From NCBI GenBank assembly GCA_905250115.1, contig CAJNOI010000016.1, positions 808,893-872,892 of the forward strand: DNA of 64,000 bases, written 5' to 3'. The notes under the pieces are model-generated. The model was not told the origin of the DNA. It worked only from the letters and a program-made list of their open reading frames with translations, and did not search any database. Origin of the DNA: Adineta steineri (taxonomy: Eukaryota > Rotifera > Eurotatoria > Adinetida > Adinetidae). This document shows, in pieces, positions 35,758 to 50,867 of this stretch; positions within the stretch are counted from its first letter, which is position 1; the number at the start of each line of letters is the position of its first letter. The translations under genes and the position numbers were made by a program.

Positions 35758-38525
35758 TACGAATAATTATATTTATGCCACGAATCTCTTTATTTATTGT
35801 TTTTTTAATGCTTTGTTTTTGGTCGCTTTTTCTTTTTTTTTGTCATAACCATTTTCTTTTTATCTGTATGTACGCAAAAAAATGTGATACTATCGTTATT
35901 CAAAAATAAGCTTCAAATATAATAATAATATGTATACATATATAAATATAAAATCAGGCATATTCTTATGAAACTATCATATAGATTGTTATTGTTTGTC
36001 CATTTTATTTGTCACTTTTTTTTTAATATTAATTTTATTATTGTTATTATCATCAAAAAAGAAAAGTCTCATTAGCGCGTCTAGTTGCTGTTGGGCATAT
36101 ACATAGTTTTGCCTTCTAGCTGAGATATAAACAAGTAAAAAAGAAAAAAACAGTATATGCGATTGCTTAGACATTTACAAGGACACAGGTTGACGCATAG
36201 AGCAAGAAAAATATCGTCGTAAAAGACATCATCCGCATTGATGGCATCATGCCAAAGGGCTCTATCTTACATTTTGCACTCGCGCCCGACAATCAATGGA
36301 AAAAGAAAGAACAAAAAAAAAGTATAAATAACCTTCCTCTTCTTTTTTGCCCTTAGTTCCTCTTTTTTTTTTTTCATTTATTTCTGTAATCAAATAGACT
36401 CGTTTTCCACCTACGCATTGCATAGAATTTTTTATTCATTAGCAAAAGAAATGAGAACTGTGCATTTCTTTTTCATTGTTTTTTTTGTTCTCTTTTTTTT
36501 ATGTCTCTATTCATTCTTTTTTTTGCTTTATATCCTTTTCATTCTATTTTTGAGTATATATATATATATATATTACAGATTTCTTGATTTCCAAGCTAAT
36601 AATTGCATATGAAACGAAAGCTGAAAAAAATGCTAAAAATGCAATATAAACATTAGATGAGAACATCAAAAAACTTCGTCGTTGTTGAAACTCCTGAGAC
36701 AAGATATTTTCCCACTAATTTAATAGAATCGACAGAAACGCATAAATCCAATGAGAAACAATTGATGCCTAAAAACAAGGAATGAAAGACGACAGGAGTA
36801 GTATTAGAAGTAGTTGTGACGAACGAAATGACGATATTATAAACAAAAAAAACACGACGACTACAAAACAACACAAGCCCAAATTATATATATCTATATA
36901 TATAGAAATATAGATATATATGTATACATAGATCGACGATTTGAAACGATGGGAAAATCGAAATGCGAGAATAATGTATGCAAGCGTATATTATGATATA
37001 TAGAAAGATATATGACGTTGTTTGTTGAGTAGTATAGTAGCAGCATCAACTATATGAACGATGATAGTATATATGAACCTCATATTACTCGATGACGACC
37101 AAGCGAACAAGAAAGAGAGAAGAGAGACAAAAGAAAAGACATAAGGCTCGATGGTCGTCGTCGTCGATGCTTGAATATATATGTGCGAGCGAGTGAGAAA
37201 CAAATGATGTGCCCGCTTTGTATGGTGTATTTACAGAAAATGAAAAAAGAAATCGAGAGAGAAAAAGAGAAAGACCGAGAAAAAATAACATTTTTTTTTT
37301 CTTTTCTCTCATCGTTCGTCTGGTTATTTGCCTACACATACGCTTGTAATATAATCTTACATTCGAGAATGTTCGACAACGACGCTGCGAAATGGGTTAA
37401 AATAAAAAGGAACAAATGCGCTGCGCAATAAGCGAGACAGAGAGAAAAGAAGACTCCATTAGTAATAATAGTGTATGCGTGCAAACGACCGAACGAGTGA
37501 TCGTAGAGACGAGCCAACATATACCCCCGAAATACACAACGTCGGGCTGCTTCTTGTGCCCGTTAATGACAGGAAGAAAAAGAAAAAATAGAAAACGGTC
37601 GTCGTCTTTGTCGACGCCGCCACGTCTAACTGGCGGACGGAGTAGTATACTTTTCACTGCCTTTTTCTTCTCTACTCTTTCTTTTCTCTCTGTATTACTC
37701 TGGTCTTCTATGTTCCCTTATCATAATCAGATGATCAGTTAGAGACCATTATCATTTTCATGGTTTTTTGTTGATATTATCATTGATGTTGTTATACATC
37801 TTCATTTCATAATCAAGAGAAAAGAAAAAGAAAAATAAGTACTTGAGCATTAATAAAAGCTCAATGTTTGGTTCGAAGGATGTAAATTAAAAAGAAAAAA
37901 TTAATAAAGAATAACAACATATGCGGATATAAAGAGCTAGGCATTGATTAGTATCTGTACCATGTGGTGTATCATCATTAGTTTAACCATATATATATAA
38001 AGCTGTGTGTATACGTGTGCTCTCCCACCACTACCATCATCATCATCATCATCATTGCCCGACAATACAACATACGATCGTCGCTCCGACCGCCACAGCC
38101 GTCGACGACGATAGTTAGAATAGCGAGAGCGCGCGCGCGCGCGCACATACACACACACTAACGTACTCTCCGTCGTGCAAAATGCATGGAGAAGAAAAAG
38201 CGAGAGAATAGAAGGGAAAGAATGCTATAAAGAAGAGAAAATGTAATGTAAGGTGGCTCGTTTTTTTTTCCTTTTTCTTTTTCTTCTTCTTTTTCTTTTT
38301 CTCTCTCGCCCGTTCGTTCTTCTTTTCAATGTAGATGCTGGCAACAACAACAATGTTCATCGTCATCCCACGTCAACGGCGAAGAATATCGCCATTGTTC
38401 TGACCTTAAAAATTTCGAAATATTTTTTGTTTCTTGTTTGACAAATTATTGTGTGTGTCTGTATATGATTAACGTTTTTCAACTTGTACATATTTTCATT
38501 ATTGTATATCGAATGAATTTTTGTC
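35758..38525. promoter_or_regulatory. GCC2 3' region and SPEN upstream/5' region
   Basis: The first few hundred bases are T-rich 3' UTR-like sequence. From about 36.2 to 38.5 kb the sequence has more CG dinucleotides and homopurine/homopyrimidine tracts than elsewhere. Simple repeats include TATATA near 36556 and 36885, CAT repeats near 38035-38056, and an alternating GC run passing into CA (38128-38157). This is a plausible promoter and long 5' leader for SPEN. Short ORFs on both strands here show no coding support. Confidence 0.4.
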
Positions 38526-41500
38526 ATGCCCAGTGAAATTGCGACTAGCAAAGTATCTTTATCTACAAAACCAACAGAATCAAGATGGTTGGCCATAGCT
38601 AATTTACCTGAAACAGCAACTGAAGATACAATCAAAGAATGCTTTAAACGGTAGAGATTTTTTCAGAGAAAACAAAATCATTATTTTGAAAATTAAAAAA
38701 TTTCTTATTTTATTATGATTATATCTAGACATGGCCGTGTTCAATCAGTTAAAATCGATGAACAACGTTTCGCTTTTGTCGCTTTTTTGGATGTACGTAC
38801 CGCATCGAAAGCACATAACGCAGAAAATATTCTCGATGAACAACGATTACGAACAGCATTTCATGATGGTTCAAATTCAGTGCCTAAAGCACTTTTAGGA
38901 CCTCCTCCACTACCGATTCAATCATCGTCTTCTTCATCTATTGTATTACCCGAACAACCCTCACTATTGACTTCTTCGACAGTTATTGAAGCATCATCTT
39001 CATCTTCGTCGAATACATCGAATATAACAACAGTGACAAATCCATTACCGACTAAAACAATAAATGGAGATCGAGATAAACGTCCATCACGTACACTTGG
39101 TAGTCCTGATGAAAATGTTCGGTAAAAAAAACGTTTTATTTATTTCTTTTTCAATCTGATTATTTTCATCTTGCAGCAGATTTTTTAAGGGTCATTATCT
39201 CTAATGAATTGAAATCAATTGAATCAGGAATTTTTCTTTTGCTTCTCTCGTTTTTTTTCGAAACACTTATTCAAGATTTGAACATAAATTTCAATGAGGT
39301 GGATTTCGTGTCCTTCGACATTCTTTTTTCTCTTGTTCTTTTTTCTTTTGTAGTTTATTCAGCACAACAGTCATGGTATTAGCCTTGAACTCGTGTGTGT
39401 ATACGTGAGGATACATGTAGATGTATTATTTAACTTATAGTGTCTATTTGAGAATAATTGATATTTGTAGAATAAGAAGGTTAATACATGAAGTGATGAT
39501 GATGATGATGAAGTTTTTTGTTTTGTTTTGTTTGATATAAAGACAAACGAAAAAACAGAATAATAAATCAATGAAAATAACTGTTGATGAAAAAAAAAGG
39601 GAAAGAAAGAGAACAGTTTCTTTTTTGACAGTTTCTTTTTTTTCTTATATAAAAAAAGAAGATAAATGAGATTATTCATTATGATTATATATATATATAT
39701 ATTTTTTGATTTTATTAGACATCAAGTTGTACCTGTCAAACGTGATTCAGATTCTTCAGGCAGTAAGAGAAAAACATCGTCAACTAGTGTTTCAAAGTAA
39801 GAATAAACGAATGAATAAATAAAATCTAAAGAAACAATTGGAATATTTTATTAGAACAACAAATAGTTCACATTCGACAATACAAAAACCACCACGTCGA
39901 AAACATGATAATTCATCTTCATCATCCTCATCTTCTTCGTCATCAGAATCGGAAAGATCGAGTGATGATAGGTACATAATGATTTATCGAAGTATTTTTA
40001 TTGCTAATAAATAATTTTGTTATTTAGTATATCATGTAAAAATCGTCGTCGAAATCCAACGAAAACTCATTCGTTATTGAATGATTCAATGAGTAAAACA
40101 AAAATCTTAAAAATCTATCATTTACCATCTAAAACTCCAAGTATATTCTAAAAATAGATTTGAAATAAAAAAATAAATAAATGTTTTTTTCTAGAAGATT
40201 CATTACGTGAATTATTATGGGAGATATTTGTTGAATTTAAAAAATCATGTCGTTTATTAACAGTTAAAATCGATGGTGAACATGAATCACGTTATGCATT
40301 ATTAACATTTAGAAAATCGGAAGATGTTGATAAAGCATTAACATTTGCTACGACAAAAACGATTTATGGTGTTAAAATCAAAGCTGAACCATATGATGGA
40401 ATAACAAATGGTAAAATTTCGAAATAAAATAAAATAATTCAATGAAAATTTTTCTTCTTAATTTTAGAAACAGATGAATGTGATATTATGAAACGATCAA
40501 TATGTACAGATCCTGATTTTGATGAATACTCTATAAAAGCAACACGTACATTATATATTGGTAATCTTCAATCGGAAATATCTTATAATGAATTACGTGA
40601 AATATATTCAGCATATGGTGATATTATTGTATGTAATCATTATTTCGAATTGAAAAAATTAAAGAAATAAATTTATTTATTTATTAAATATAGGAAGTTG
40701 AAATCAAACGACAAACACAATCACAACATCAATTACCATTTGCGTTTGTTCAATATGCGGATATTAAAAGTGTTGTCAAAGCAATGAAAGCATTTGAACC
40801 GAAAACAACTCGAGATCATTCAATTAAAGTATATATATATATATAATTTCAGAAACGTTACTTGAAAGAAAAATACTTATATCTTTTGGATTGATTTAAC
40901 GATGTTTCATCTCAAAAGAAAGACTGAATATACAAATAGCGATAGAAATGGTCAATTATTTAGTTGAAGATATGGATATTGTTTAATGAAATGAATAGAT
41001 ATATATATTCATGGAATCTTATTTCGAGACAAATAGTTTATACTTCAAGATTTATTGTATTTTATTTAAAATCTTGTTTAATTATATAATGTTTGCTTAG
41101 TTTTCCTTGCAAAGGCTTCTAATTTCATGAGAATCTACGAAAATGTTAGTAATTAGAATTGTATGATTTCCAGAAAAAAAAAGAAATCAATGAAATCTCG
41201 TCCATGAGTTCAATGTAATACTATTGAATCAGATCTATACTATTCAGTGATTTATATGTATGTATGCTTCAATGAATATTAATTCATTATTCAGTGAATG
41301 TCCATCTGTTGTAGTCATGGATCAATAGACATTGATATTAGTATGAGTTATTGTTAGGAAATAAATTACTAGTTTAGAGATAGAATTAATTGAAACATAT
41401 TTATATTTTTTATTTTTATTTTAGTTGGGATTTGGTAAAAGTCAACCAACAAATGTACTTTGGCTTGATGAATTACCTTTAACTGTCACTGAATCTTCAA

Positions 41501-44500
41501 TACGTAATTTTATCATTCGTCAAACAAATCTTGCTGCTGATCAAGTACTTGATATATATATTGATAATCGTAATAGTCATAAAAGTCAAACAGCACAGTG
41601 TTTAATATATTTTTTTGATACACGTGCTGCACAAGAAGCAATTAATTCTATACGTGGAAAAAAGATTGATTCAAAAAGAATTCAAGTTGATTTTGCTAGT
41701 AAAGTATTTGTTACACGATTTTCGGATATTATTGAAGAAACTAGTCATAAGAAAAAGTATGTTAATATAAAGAATAAAATAAATTTAAATAGAATTATTT
41801 TCTTTTTTTCTTCTGTAGTTATGTTGGTTATCCACCTGATTCAACTTATCATGGAGAATCTCGATCTGTGTATGTTTGAAAAAAATAATATTATAATTTG
41901 GTTATATAAATAAAAGAAATATTTATTTTAGATCAAAACGTAATGGTACAACACGTGAAATTGTTCCTGAAACAATACAAACATTTGATACTTCATCTAC
42001 TCGAACGAATAGTAGTGATCGATGGTCAAATGCATATAATAATAGTAATCGACCACAACATAAAAGTGATTCAAGACATTCATCTGATCGGTACAAAAAA
42101 AAACTTTTTATTTTATTTTAAATGAAATTATTTATTTGATTATTATTTTTTCTAGTCGACATTCGAAAGAATATGGAAAAGGAACAAGTACTTCTCTTAT
42201 ATCCATTCCATCAGTTGATAATGGAACTATGCCTAATTCATCATTGAATACAAGACGGCATCGTTTATCTACTTCATCAAAAGATAGTCGTATGTTAAAA
42301 TAAATTTTATTTATTTTTAAATTAATTTTCAAATTTTTAGTTTCAAATAATAATCTCTCATCCGGTCGTAATCCTCATCGAAGTAGTCATCCTAGACATC
42401 AACCATCATCAACTTCATCATCATCTTCAAGATCAGGAGCATCATCATCTACTCATAGTTCATCGAGTACAAATCGTTCGAATTCATATCAAAAACATTC
42501 AACAACGAAACATTCACAAAAATCATCGAAAAAACCTTCAAAATATTTGACTACTAATTTAAAAACATCATCAACTACAGGAAAAAAATCGTCAACAAAT
42601 AAAGAACATTCAACTAAATCTTCACATCATTCTCGATCAGTTAAATCTGAGAAAGATAATGATTCATCAACAATCATTCCACCTCAACAACAACAACAAT
42701 TACAACTAGATCCGGTTATTCTTCCTAGTTTGACTGTTGAAGATCCATTTGAATCAACAAAAAAAGAATCATCACCACCAAAACAACAACAACAACAACA
42801 ACAACAAACACCTATACCTTCATCATCATCATCACCGAAAGCTCCATTAAAAAATACTGAACGTGTTTTTGATTGGCTTATGCAAAATCATCATCATGAT
42901 AGTAATAGTTCAATGGGTTTAGATCAAAATGATGATGACGAACATTTATTAAAACGTAAACCGGATGATGATAGTCTAGAAAACGTTAGCGATGAACAAA
43001 CATCAAAAACATCACCACCTATACAAACAAATAATACCACATTATCAACATGTTTAAAATCATCGACATCAATGAAAAATTGTAAAAATGAAAAATCGAT
43101 ATTAACATCAGCTTATCGTTTACAACCAATTCGTACCGGTAATAAACGTGATGATCAAATGGAAAATTCATCAGCAAATGAACTTCATTTATCACCACCA
43201 CCACCATCACAATCATCAATACCACCGGTATCAACGCCAACACCATCATTAACAAAAGATGATGTAGAAACTCATATAGTTCATCGTCGTATTCCACCAA
43301 CAAAATATCATTTATCAGCAAGAGATACAAAAATAATTCCACTTGATTCAAATTCATCATATGATCAATTAGATGTACGTTTAAAAAGTTATCCATCATT
43401 ATTTAATGATCATGTTGATTTAATACGTTTACCATTTCCACAATTTGCATTTGAACATATTAAAACTTCTACAACATCATCAAATGTTCTTGTTGTACTT
43501 AATCCAAAAGCACATTTAAAACATTCGTCACTTGGCTTAAATAATCCATCATCAACAATAAATGCAACAAAACATGAAACATCGCTTGATACAAATCTTT
43601 CGAATATCACTAATACGACTATTTCGACTTCGACTACTACTACTACTATTACTTCTACTACGAATAATAATGATGATGAGTTATCAACAACACGAATACC
43701 ACTTGATGAACGTATACGATTATTAGATAAACAAATGTATGAAATGAATCATGGACAACAAAAATCTACTACATCGTCTTCGTCATCATCATCAAGTTCA
43801 TCATTATCACCAGCAACACTTATTGAACAACAAAATCAAAAAATAATAACAGCATCATCATCATCAGCAGCAGCAGCAGCAGCAGTAGCACCGATAACAA
43901 CAGTACCAATTATGACAGCAGCAACAACAATAAATACGAATACTGCAGTTAAAAGTGTGACTGAACTTGTGTCAACACTTTCAGCAACATCATCATCATC
44001 ACAAACACTTGCTCAATGTATTCAAGCTGCACGTGCTGCTGCATTAAATGCTCAACCAACTCAATCAATATCACCATCGAAAACAACACCAACGATATCA
44101 ACGAGTTCACCATTTCATTTTCCAGTTACATCTGTACCATCATTAAATTTAAATCGACCGTTGTCAACAACAGCTCCATCACCTATTCATATACCATCAG
44201 TATTAGCACCACCACCACCACCTCCTCCACCACCATTTCCAAATTTACCACGTTTATCTGATGCATCATCAAATTCAATATTGACATTTCATGCTGCAAT
44301 TGCTCAAACACAAATAGCAGCAGCTGCAGCAGGAAAATATAGTCCAATGTAAAATTTCATAATAAATTTTTATCTTTTTATATTTTTAATCATATCTAAT
44401 TTCAAAATTATTTTTAGGTCTTTTGCTACTACATTACATCCACCGCCACCACCAGTACCAGCATCACTTATTTCACCGTCACTTAATCTAAATTCTCCAA

Positions 44501-47500
44501 TAACGCCTACTCCAACACTTAATAATTCGTCTAATAATAATAATAATAATAATCTTATTTCAACTTTGAAATGTTCGTCACCATCTTTACCAAATCGTTC
44601 AACACCGACAAATCTTTTAAGTCCACCAGTATCTAATATTTCATCTCAATCGTCGTTTTCGGATTCAATACCTAGTTCTCCAAGTACGTCATCAGCTAAA
44701 ATTCTTGAACGTCTTGGTCCGTCAGCAAAATTTAAACGTAAACCAATTCCACCACCATTAGCTGTTATAACAACTCCGACAACGCCTACAAATAATAAAG
44801 ATTCACCTATATTACCATCACCAGAATCGACTACGCCTACAAATACTGGAACAAATTCACCAGTAACAGTTTCTTCACCTGCACTTCAACATCAACTATC
44901 GACATCGTCATCAGTTGGTTTAAAATCTATATTAAAGCAACGTTCATTATCTAATCCATCATCTGCATCAGCATTATCACCAACAAATGAACGAAAATCA
45001 TCAACAAATTATGTTTCACCATTAGCATCAAATGAAATACGTGCACCATTACAAGTAACATCAACGACAACTAATCGTTCAGCATCAACGGATTCAGTAA
45101 CTAAACGTACGCCACCAACAACACCAACAGTACCAACAGAAAAGAAAAAATCTCTTAATCAACAAGATAGTAGTGTATTTACAAATGATATTGATGAACG
45201 TCAAGCTGCAGCGGCAGCAGCAGCGGCAACCGCAGCTGCAGCAACAGATGAAAAAAAATCTACATGGCGTGCACCACCAACTAAACAAACATTATCTAAT
45301 GAAACCGTTACTCCGAAAAAACCTACATTAGATAAAATACCAAAAAAACCATCGGCAACACCAAAGCCTACTGTAACTGAACCAGTAAAACAACCACCGA
45401 AAGTGATTAAAACTACTGCTACTGTTACTGCTACTACTACTACCACTACTACTACTACTACTACTACAAAACAATCACAAATGACATCGCTTGGTTCAAA
45501 AGTTCCACAATTAACTCTGGAACGTATCGATCCAAAAAATATAAAACCATCCGTTGAAATGAGTGGAAAATCGATTAATAAATCTATTAAAATAAGACGA
45601 ACAAACGTTATACAAAGTGATAGTGATTCAGAAAAGAAATCAACAACAACAGATGTACAAAAAACGAAAAAATCGTTATTAAATAATGAAATAACAAAAC
45701 GTAAACAACAACATCAACATCAACAAAAACCACTTCCTACAACGAAAAAACCTCAATTGACTAAACCTACTAAAACTAAAACACCAAGTACAGTAAGAAA
45801 ACTTTCAACAACTGAAACACATTCATCTTCATCGGAAGATGATGAGAAAAAAACTGAACATACAACAACTGCTTCCGATCATGATCAAGCATCGAGTGAT
45901 AATGATGAAAAATCTAAAAAAGATTCGATTAAAAAACGAACTAAAACTACGAATAAAAATAAATTAAAATCAACATCATCGCGTATGAATTGGAGAGATT
46001 TAAGACAAGATACTAGTATGTATGATAGAATCAAAAAACGAGCAAGAAGTGAACAAACTCGAAATAGGTATGACATTTTTATTTTTCATCTAGTTTTAAC
46101 AGTTCTATATATATATACATTAAAATTTTGTTATATAGTTCAATGTCTACAAGTGAAGATTTCTTATCGGATGAAAACAGTAATGAAGATGATGATGATG
46201 ATGATAATGAAAAGGATGAAGATGATGATCATCCAATATCTAGTCGACCAACTAATATGACATCAAGACGACATGTATTTAAAAAATATTATCTTAAATT
46301 TATTTCTTTAATAATTCTTTTTTTTGTTTTTAGAATGTCATGAGTGATTCATCAGATTCTGAAGAAGAAGAAGAAGAAGAATCATCATCATCAAAAAGTA
46401 AAACTAAAAAATCAACTGTATTCGACAATAATGTTTTCGATGCTGAAGAAAGTGATGATAATAATAAATCGATTAATCGTAAAAAGAAAGTTACACAGCA
46501 ACAACCACAACAACAATCACAATCACAACCACCACAACAACAGCAAATAAAAAAACCTATATTAAAAACAAATAATGAACCCATAAAAAAAGAGAAGTTA
46601 TCAAAAAACAATGATGAATCATCGAATATAAAAAAGAAGATGATAACATCAAAAGTAACAGATAAAAAGAAACCTATAGTGAATTCAACTAAATCTATAT
46701 CGAAACCAACGAAAACGACAACATCCGCTCAAAAACGTCCTTCAACAGATGAATCAAATGAATCAACAAAAAAACTTAAAGTTGATGATGATAAATCTAA
46801 AACAATAACAACAACAACAACATCATCATCAACAATTGAAGAACAACCATTACCATCATCACCACTAAGGAGAACAACACCAACACCACCACCACCAACA
46901 ACAATTCAAACAGAATCAGAAATTTCAATACCTGACAAACCTGCAATTGTTATTACATCTCCACTTAATGAAACTTCAACTAATTTGTCTAAAATTGTTG
47001 AATCATCAGTTGAAACAAATTCACAAACAACACCTACAAAATTTGGTATTGTATTTACTAGTCATCATCGTCATTCGACTACAACACCATCAGCAGTGTT
47101 TCGTAAACCATCAACAGAAACATCAACAAGTCATGAAACATCAAAGAATGATGACGAAGAAATGGATGATGATCATGAATCAACACCTGCTCATAATAAT
47201 AATAATAATAATACAGTTAATAAAAATGAACAAATCACATCAAATACAAATACATTAAAACCACCAACACTAACAGCACAACCACCATTAAGTGATGATG
47301 AAACACTTAATCCTGAAACAATGCAATTGAGTGATTTAATTGGCGGTAGTAGTCGACGTGAAGAACCAAAATCTGCTCCATCACGTTCAGCAAATAAAAC
47401 AACTGGTAAAGGTAAAAGAACAACAAAACAAGAAACTTTAACGAATAAACGTCAACAATCAAAAACGAATACGAAAGCAGTTCAACCGCCGGTAGTATCA

Positions 47501-50500
47501 ACGGAAAAAGAATCTGTACCAACTGTACAAAAACCAGATGCTCCTGTATTACCATCTACAGAACAAACATCTACAATATCAACAACTGCAAAACGTCTTT
47601 CTACAGCAGAATCTGCGACGCCATTATCAACTACAAAACGTCTTTCTACAGCAGAGTGTTCGACGACATTATCAACTACAAAACGTCTTTCTACAGCAGA
47701 ATCTTCGACGACATCATCAATTGCGAAACGTCTTTCTACAGCAGAATCTTCGACGACATCATTAACTGCGAAACGTCTTTCTACAACAGAATCTGCGACG
47801 ACATCATCTCCAGCTATTGAGAAAGAACCAAAACGTTTACGCAAAAGTACAGATGAACCAACAGTACAACCACAAATTAAACTTGAACCCGTTGAAGTTG
47901 TTTCACAATGGACGAATACAAAAATTAAAGAAGAAGTTATGGAACCAATATTACCATCTGAAGTAAATAAACAAGCAACTCCGCTAACGCCGCCACCACA
48001 ATTGCAGCCGCAACCACAATCGCAGCCGCAACCACAACCGGCTCCACAACTGCAACCACAACCGTCATCACCACTACTACCACCACCACAACTATCACAG
48101 CCAGTTATTGATCAACCACAAGTAACGTCAATGGAAGTTGATCAAATTCCACCATCAACTTCCATAATAACATCAACACATTTACCATCAACAACAAGTG
48201 CTGAAACTGAAAATGCTATTAAGGCATTATGTTCATCTATTCAAATACCTCAACAAACAATACCAAAAACATCTAGTGTAGAAAAATCACCTACAATTAT
48301 CGCACCTATATCAAAAGAAACTTTACCTATTGTTGAACATCAATCAACACCTATAACAACAATAACAACAACAACAACGACAGTAACGCCAACAACTGCA
48401 ACACCAACAACGTCTATAATACCACCACATGTTTCAATTAAATCATCAATACCATCAACAACATTTAGTATGTTTAATTTAAATCGTATACATTTATTAA
48501 ATTCATTTTTTTTCTTTTTAGATGAAGAAACATTAAGTGCAGTAAATAGTCTACTTATGCTAAATAATAATCCTCCAAATATAGCTGGTGATCATCCACC
48601 AATGAAGGGTACAGCACGTGTAACACCAACAATTAGTAAACCAGTTTATTCATTTGTCACATCGTTACCAAGTCCTACAGATCAACAATCTCGTCAATCT
48701 GCAACAACAACAACAACAACGACAACAACAGCTGCAGCAATGACATCAACAACAACTACGACAAGTGTTGCAACACCTTCAACACAACAAAATGATCTGA
48801 TAACAATGGTATCAAATATTGTTTCATCAGCGAATCTTAATGGTGATAAATCAACGGTAACAACATCATCACCGTCATCGTTATCGACAACAACAACAGC
48901 AACAACAACACGATCACATATTGAATCAGTTATTGATGATGTTGCTAAAGGCGTATCAACAACAACAGCAATAGTAACTGAACCTACAACATCTATTGTT
49001 GATACAAATCCATCATCATCGATATCAACTAATACTACTAAATCAACATCGATACCAACTGTATTACGTGATGTCATGAAAACACCTTGTTTAACATCAT
49101 CAACAACAGTTACAACTGCAACAACTACAACAGCAGCAGCTAGTGAAACATTAAATCTATTTGATTCACATCGTCGTTCGACATCACCATTAAAAACATC
49201 ACCGATGACAGCGACAACAACAACAACAACAACAAATGTTTTATCAACAACAGCAACAGCATCATCGACTCCTGTCGTACCTGCTGTTGTTCGACCGACT
49301 TCACAAAAAGCTTCAACAAATCATAAACGTTCATCAACACCGAAAGCCGATCCACCACCGACTGTACCATCACCAATATTGCATCCATTTCAACATATGC
49401 TTTCAGCAGATGGTAATTTATTTGTTGCTGCTGCAGCTGCTGCTCATCATCCAAATTTTCCATTTTCAATATTTGGTCAATTGGGAACAAATCCAGTTAA
49501 TCCAACGGGAAGTTCACCAACAAATCTACTAGCTTCATCACTTGTATCAAGTTCTCCACCATTAGCAACACGAACATCATCAATAAGTAATAGTAGTTCA
49601 AATGCAACTAGTCATATTGTTAATAATCCATTTCTCAATACAATTATGGCTGGACAACAAAATCTATCATCATCATCAGCACATTCAAATCAAAATACTC
49701 ATGAAAAAGGATCAAGACGGTACGATTTTTATTTTTTCATTTGACACAAATCTATTATTTATTTTTATTTTTATTTTCAGAGATTCTGTGACAAAAGGTT
49801 TAGGTACATCATCGTCATCATCAAATCGTTCAACACCTATTCAACAAACAGTACCTGTACCAATAGCATTGACTATTCCATCATCATCATCATCATCATC
49901 ATCCACATCCACATCATCATCTAGTGGAACAACAAATACTATGATCAATCAACGACAGTCATCACCTTTATTAGGTTCATTGGATGCTACTACTGCAGCT
50001 GCTATACGACAAGCATCACCATTACAACAATTTCTTGGACCAGGTTTGTTCTATTGTATATACTTTGATTTTTAATTCTAATTGTTTAATTATTTTTAAG
50101 ATCCTGTTGCACCATTTCGTAATGTTTATTCTGATCCATCTGAACTTTACGGTACACCACCAGGTCTTTATCAACCACAGAATATTGCTTATGCTGCTGC
50201 AGCTCAACAAATGTTAAACGTAATGAGTATAACAGGTAGTCATCATCCATTTGCCGCAGAATTATATTCAAATCCAGAATCATATTTACGTTTTAATCCT
50301 CCAACAAATGAACTATCACGTGATCCATATAATGTTCAATGGCAAGGAAATTTAATATTAAAAAATGATCAAGCATATGTTAAAACTCAACTTGTTGCTG
50401 GAAGTCCACAAATAGCACGTGCATCAATGAATTATTGGAATTCCGATTCATTATCGAATGCATCGTCAAATCTACAGACATCTTCACATCATAATTTACG

Positions 50501-50867
50501 TATATCTCAACGTATGCGTTTAGAACAAGCACAACTTGAAGGTGTACAAAAACGTATGCAAATGGATAATGATCATTGTATATTAATAGCTGAACCAAAT
50601 GGTTCAACGCCAGATGAAATTCGTACACAACAAAATAATTTAAAGAATGGTGTTATTAGATATTTCGATGAAAAAAAAGCAGCCGGAATTGTCAATGTTT
50701 TATTGCCCGGTGCGTCACAACCAGCTTATGTTGTACATATATTTCCACCATGTCAATTTGCATCTGAAATTCTACAAAAACGTGCGCCGGATACTTATCG
50801 TTGTGTTGTTCAAAATAAAATTGAACAAATTTATTTGTTAATTGTCATAACGAGTACAGTTCAATAG
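38526..50867 (+). CDS. SPEN: SPEN/SHARP (split ends) transcriptional co-repressor
   Basis: Exons: 38526-38650, 38729-39121, 39719-39796, 39855-39971, 40028-40140, 40195-40410, 40468-40628, 40694-40828, 41425-41756, 41819-41869, 41932-42090, 42156-42289, 42341-44348, 44418-46067, 46139-46274, 46334-48467, 48522-49719, 49781-50043, 50101-50867. All phases agree, giving 3,389 aa (human SPEN ~3,660). RRMs: ~18-88 (RWLAIANLP, RFAFVAFLD), ~262-345, ~371-446 (RTLYIGNLQ, LPFAFVQYA) and ~456-530. A very long Ser/Thr/Pro/Gln-rich disordered region with Lys-rich acidic tracts follows. The C-terminal SPOC domain starts ~3213: YNVQWQGNLILKND, LRISQRMRLEQAQLEGVQKR, KAAGIVNVLLPGASQPAYVV, HIFPPCQF, ending LLIVITS. 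In animals SPEN binds RNA through its RRMs and recruits SMRT/NCoR-HDAC through SPOC, including in Notch-pathway repression. The next gene, ULK, converges on it. Confidence 0.93.
47585..47815 (+). repeat. 48-bp coding tandem repeat, ~5 copies, in SPEN
   Basis: The unit encodes [TA]KRLSTAESSTTSS-, 16 residues. Copies begin near 47590, 47637, 47685, 47733 and 47773-47781, with mostly synonymous or conservative differences. It is in frame within the disordered region. Confidence 0.8.

Noticed and set aside
36400-38450. Cluster of short ORFs (60-108 codons) upstream of SPEN
   Set aside because: Low-complexity Phe/Leu/Lys/Arg-rich translations on both strands from homopolymer tracts; no exon structure or conserved motif.
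42547-50628. Many overlapping ORFs on both strands within SPEN
   Set aside because: The CAA/CAT/ACA-rich coding sequence leaves other frames open. Their translations are low-complexity (poly-Val, poly-Leu/His) and lack splice logic.
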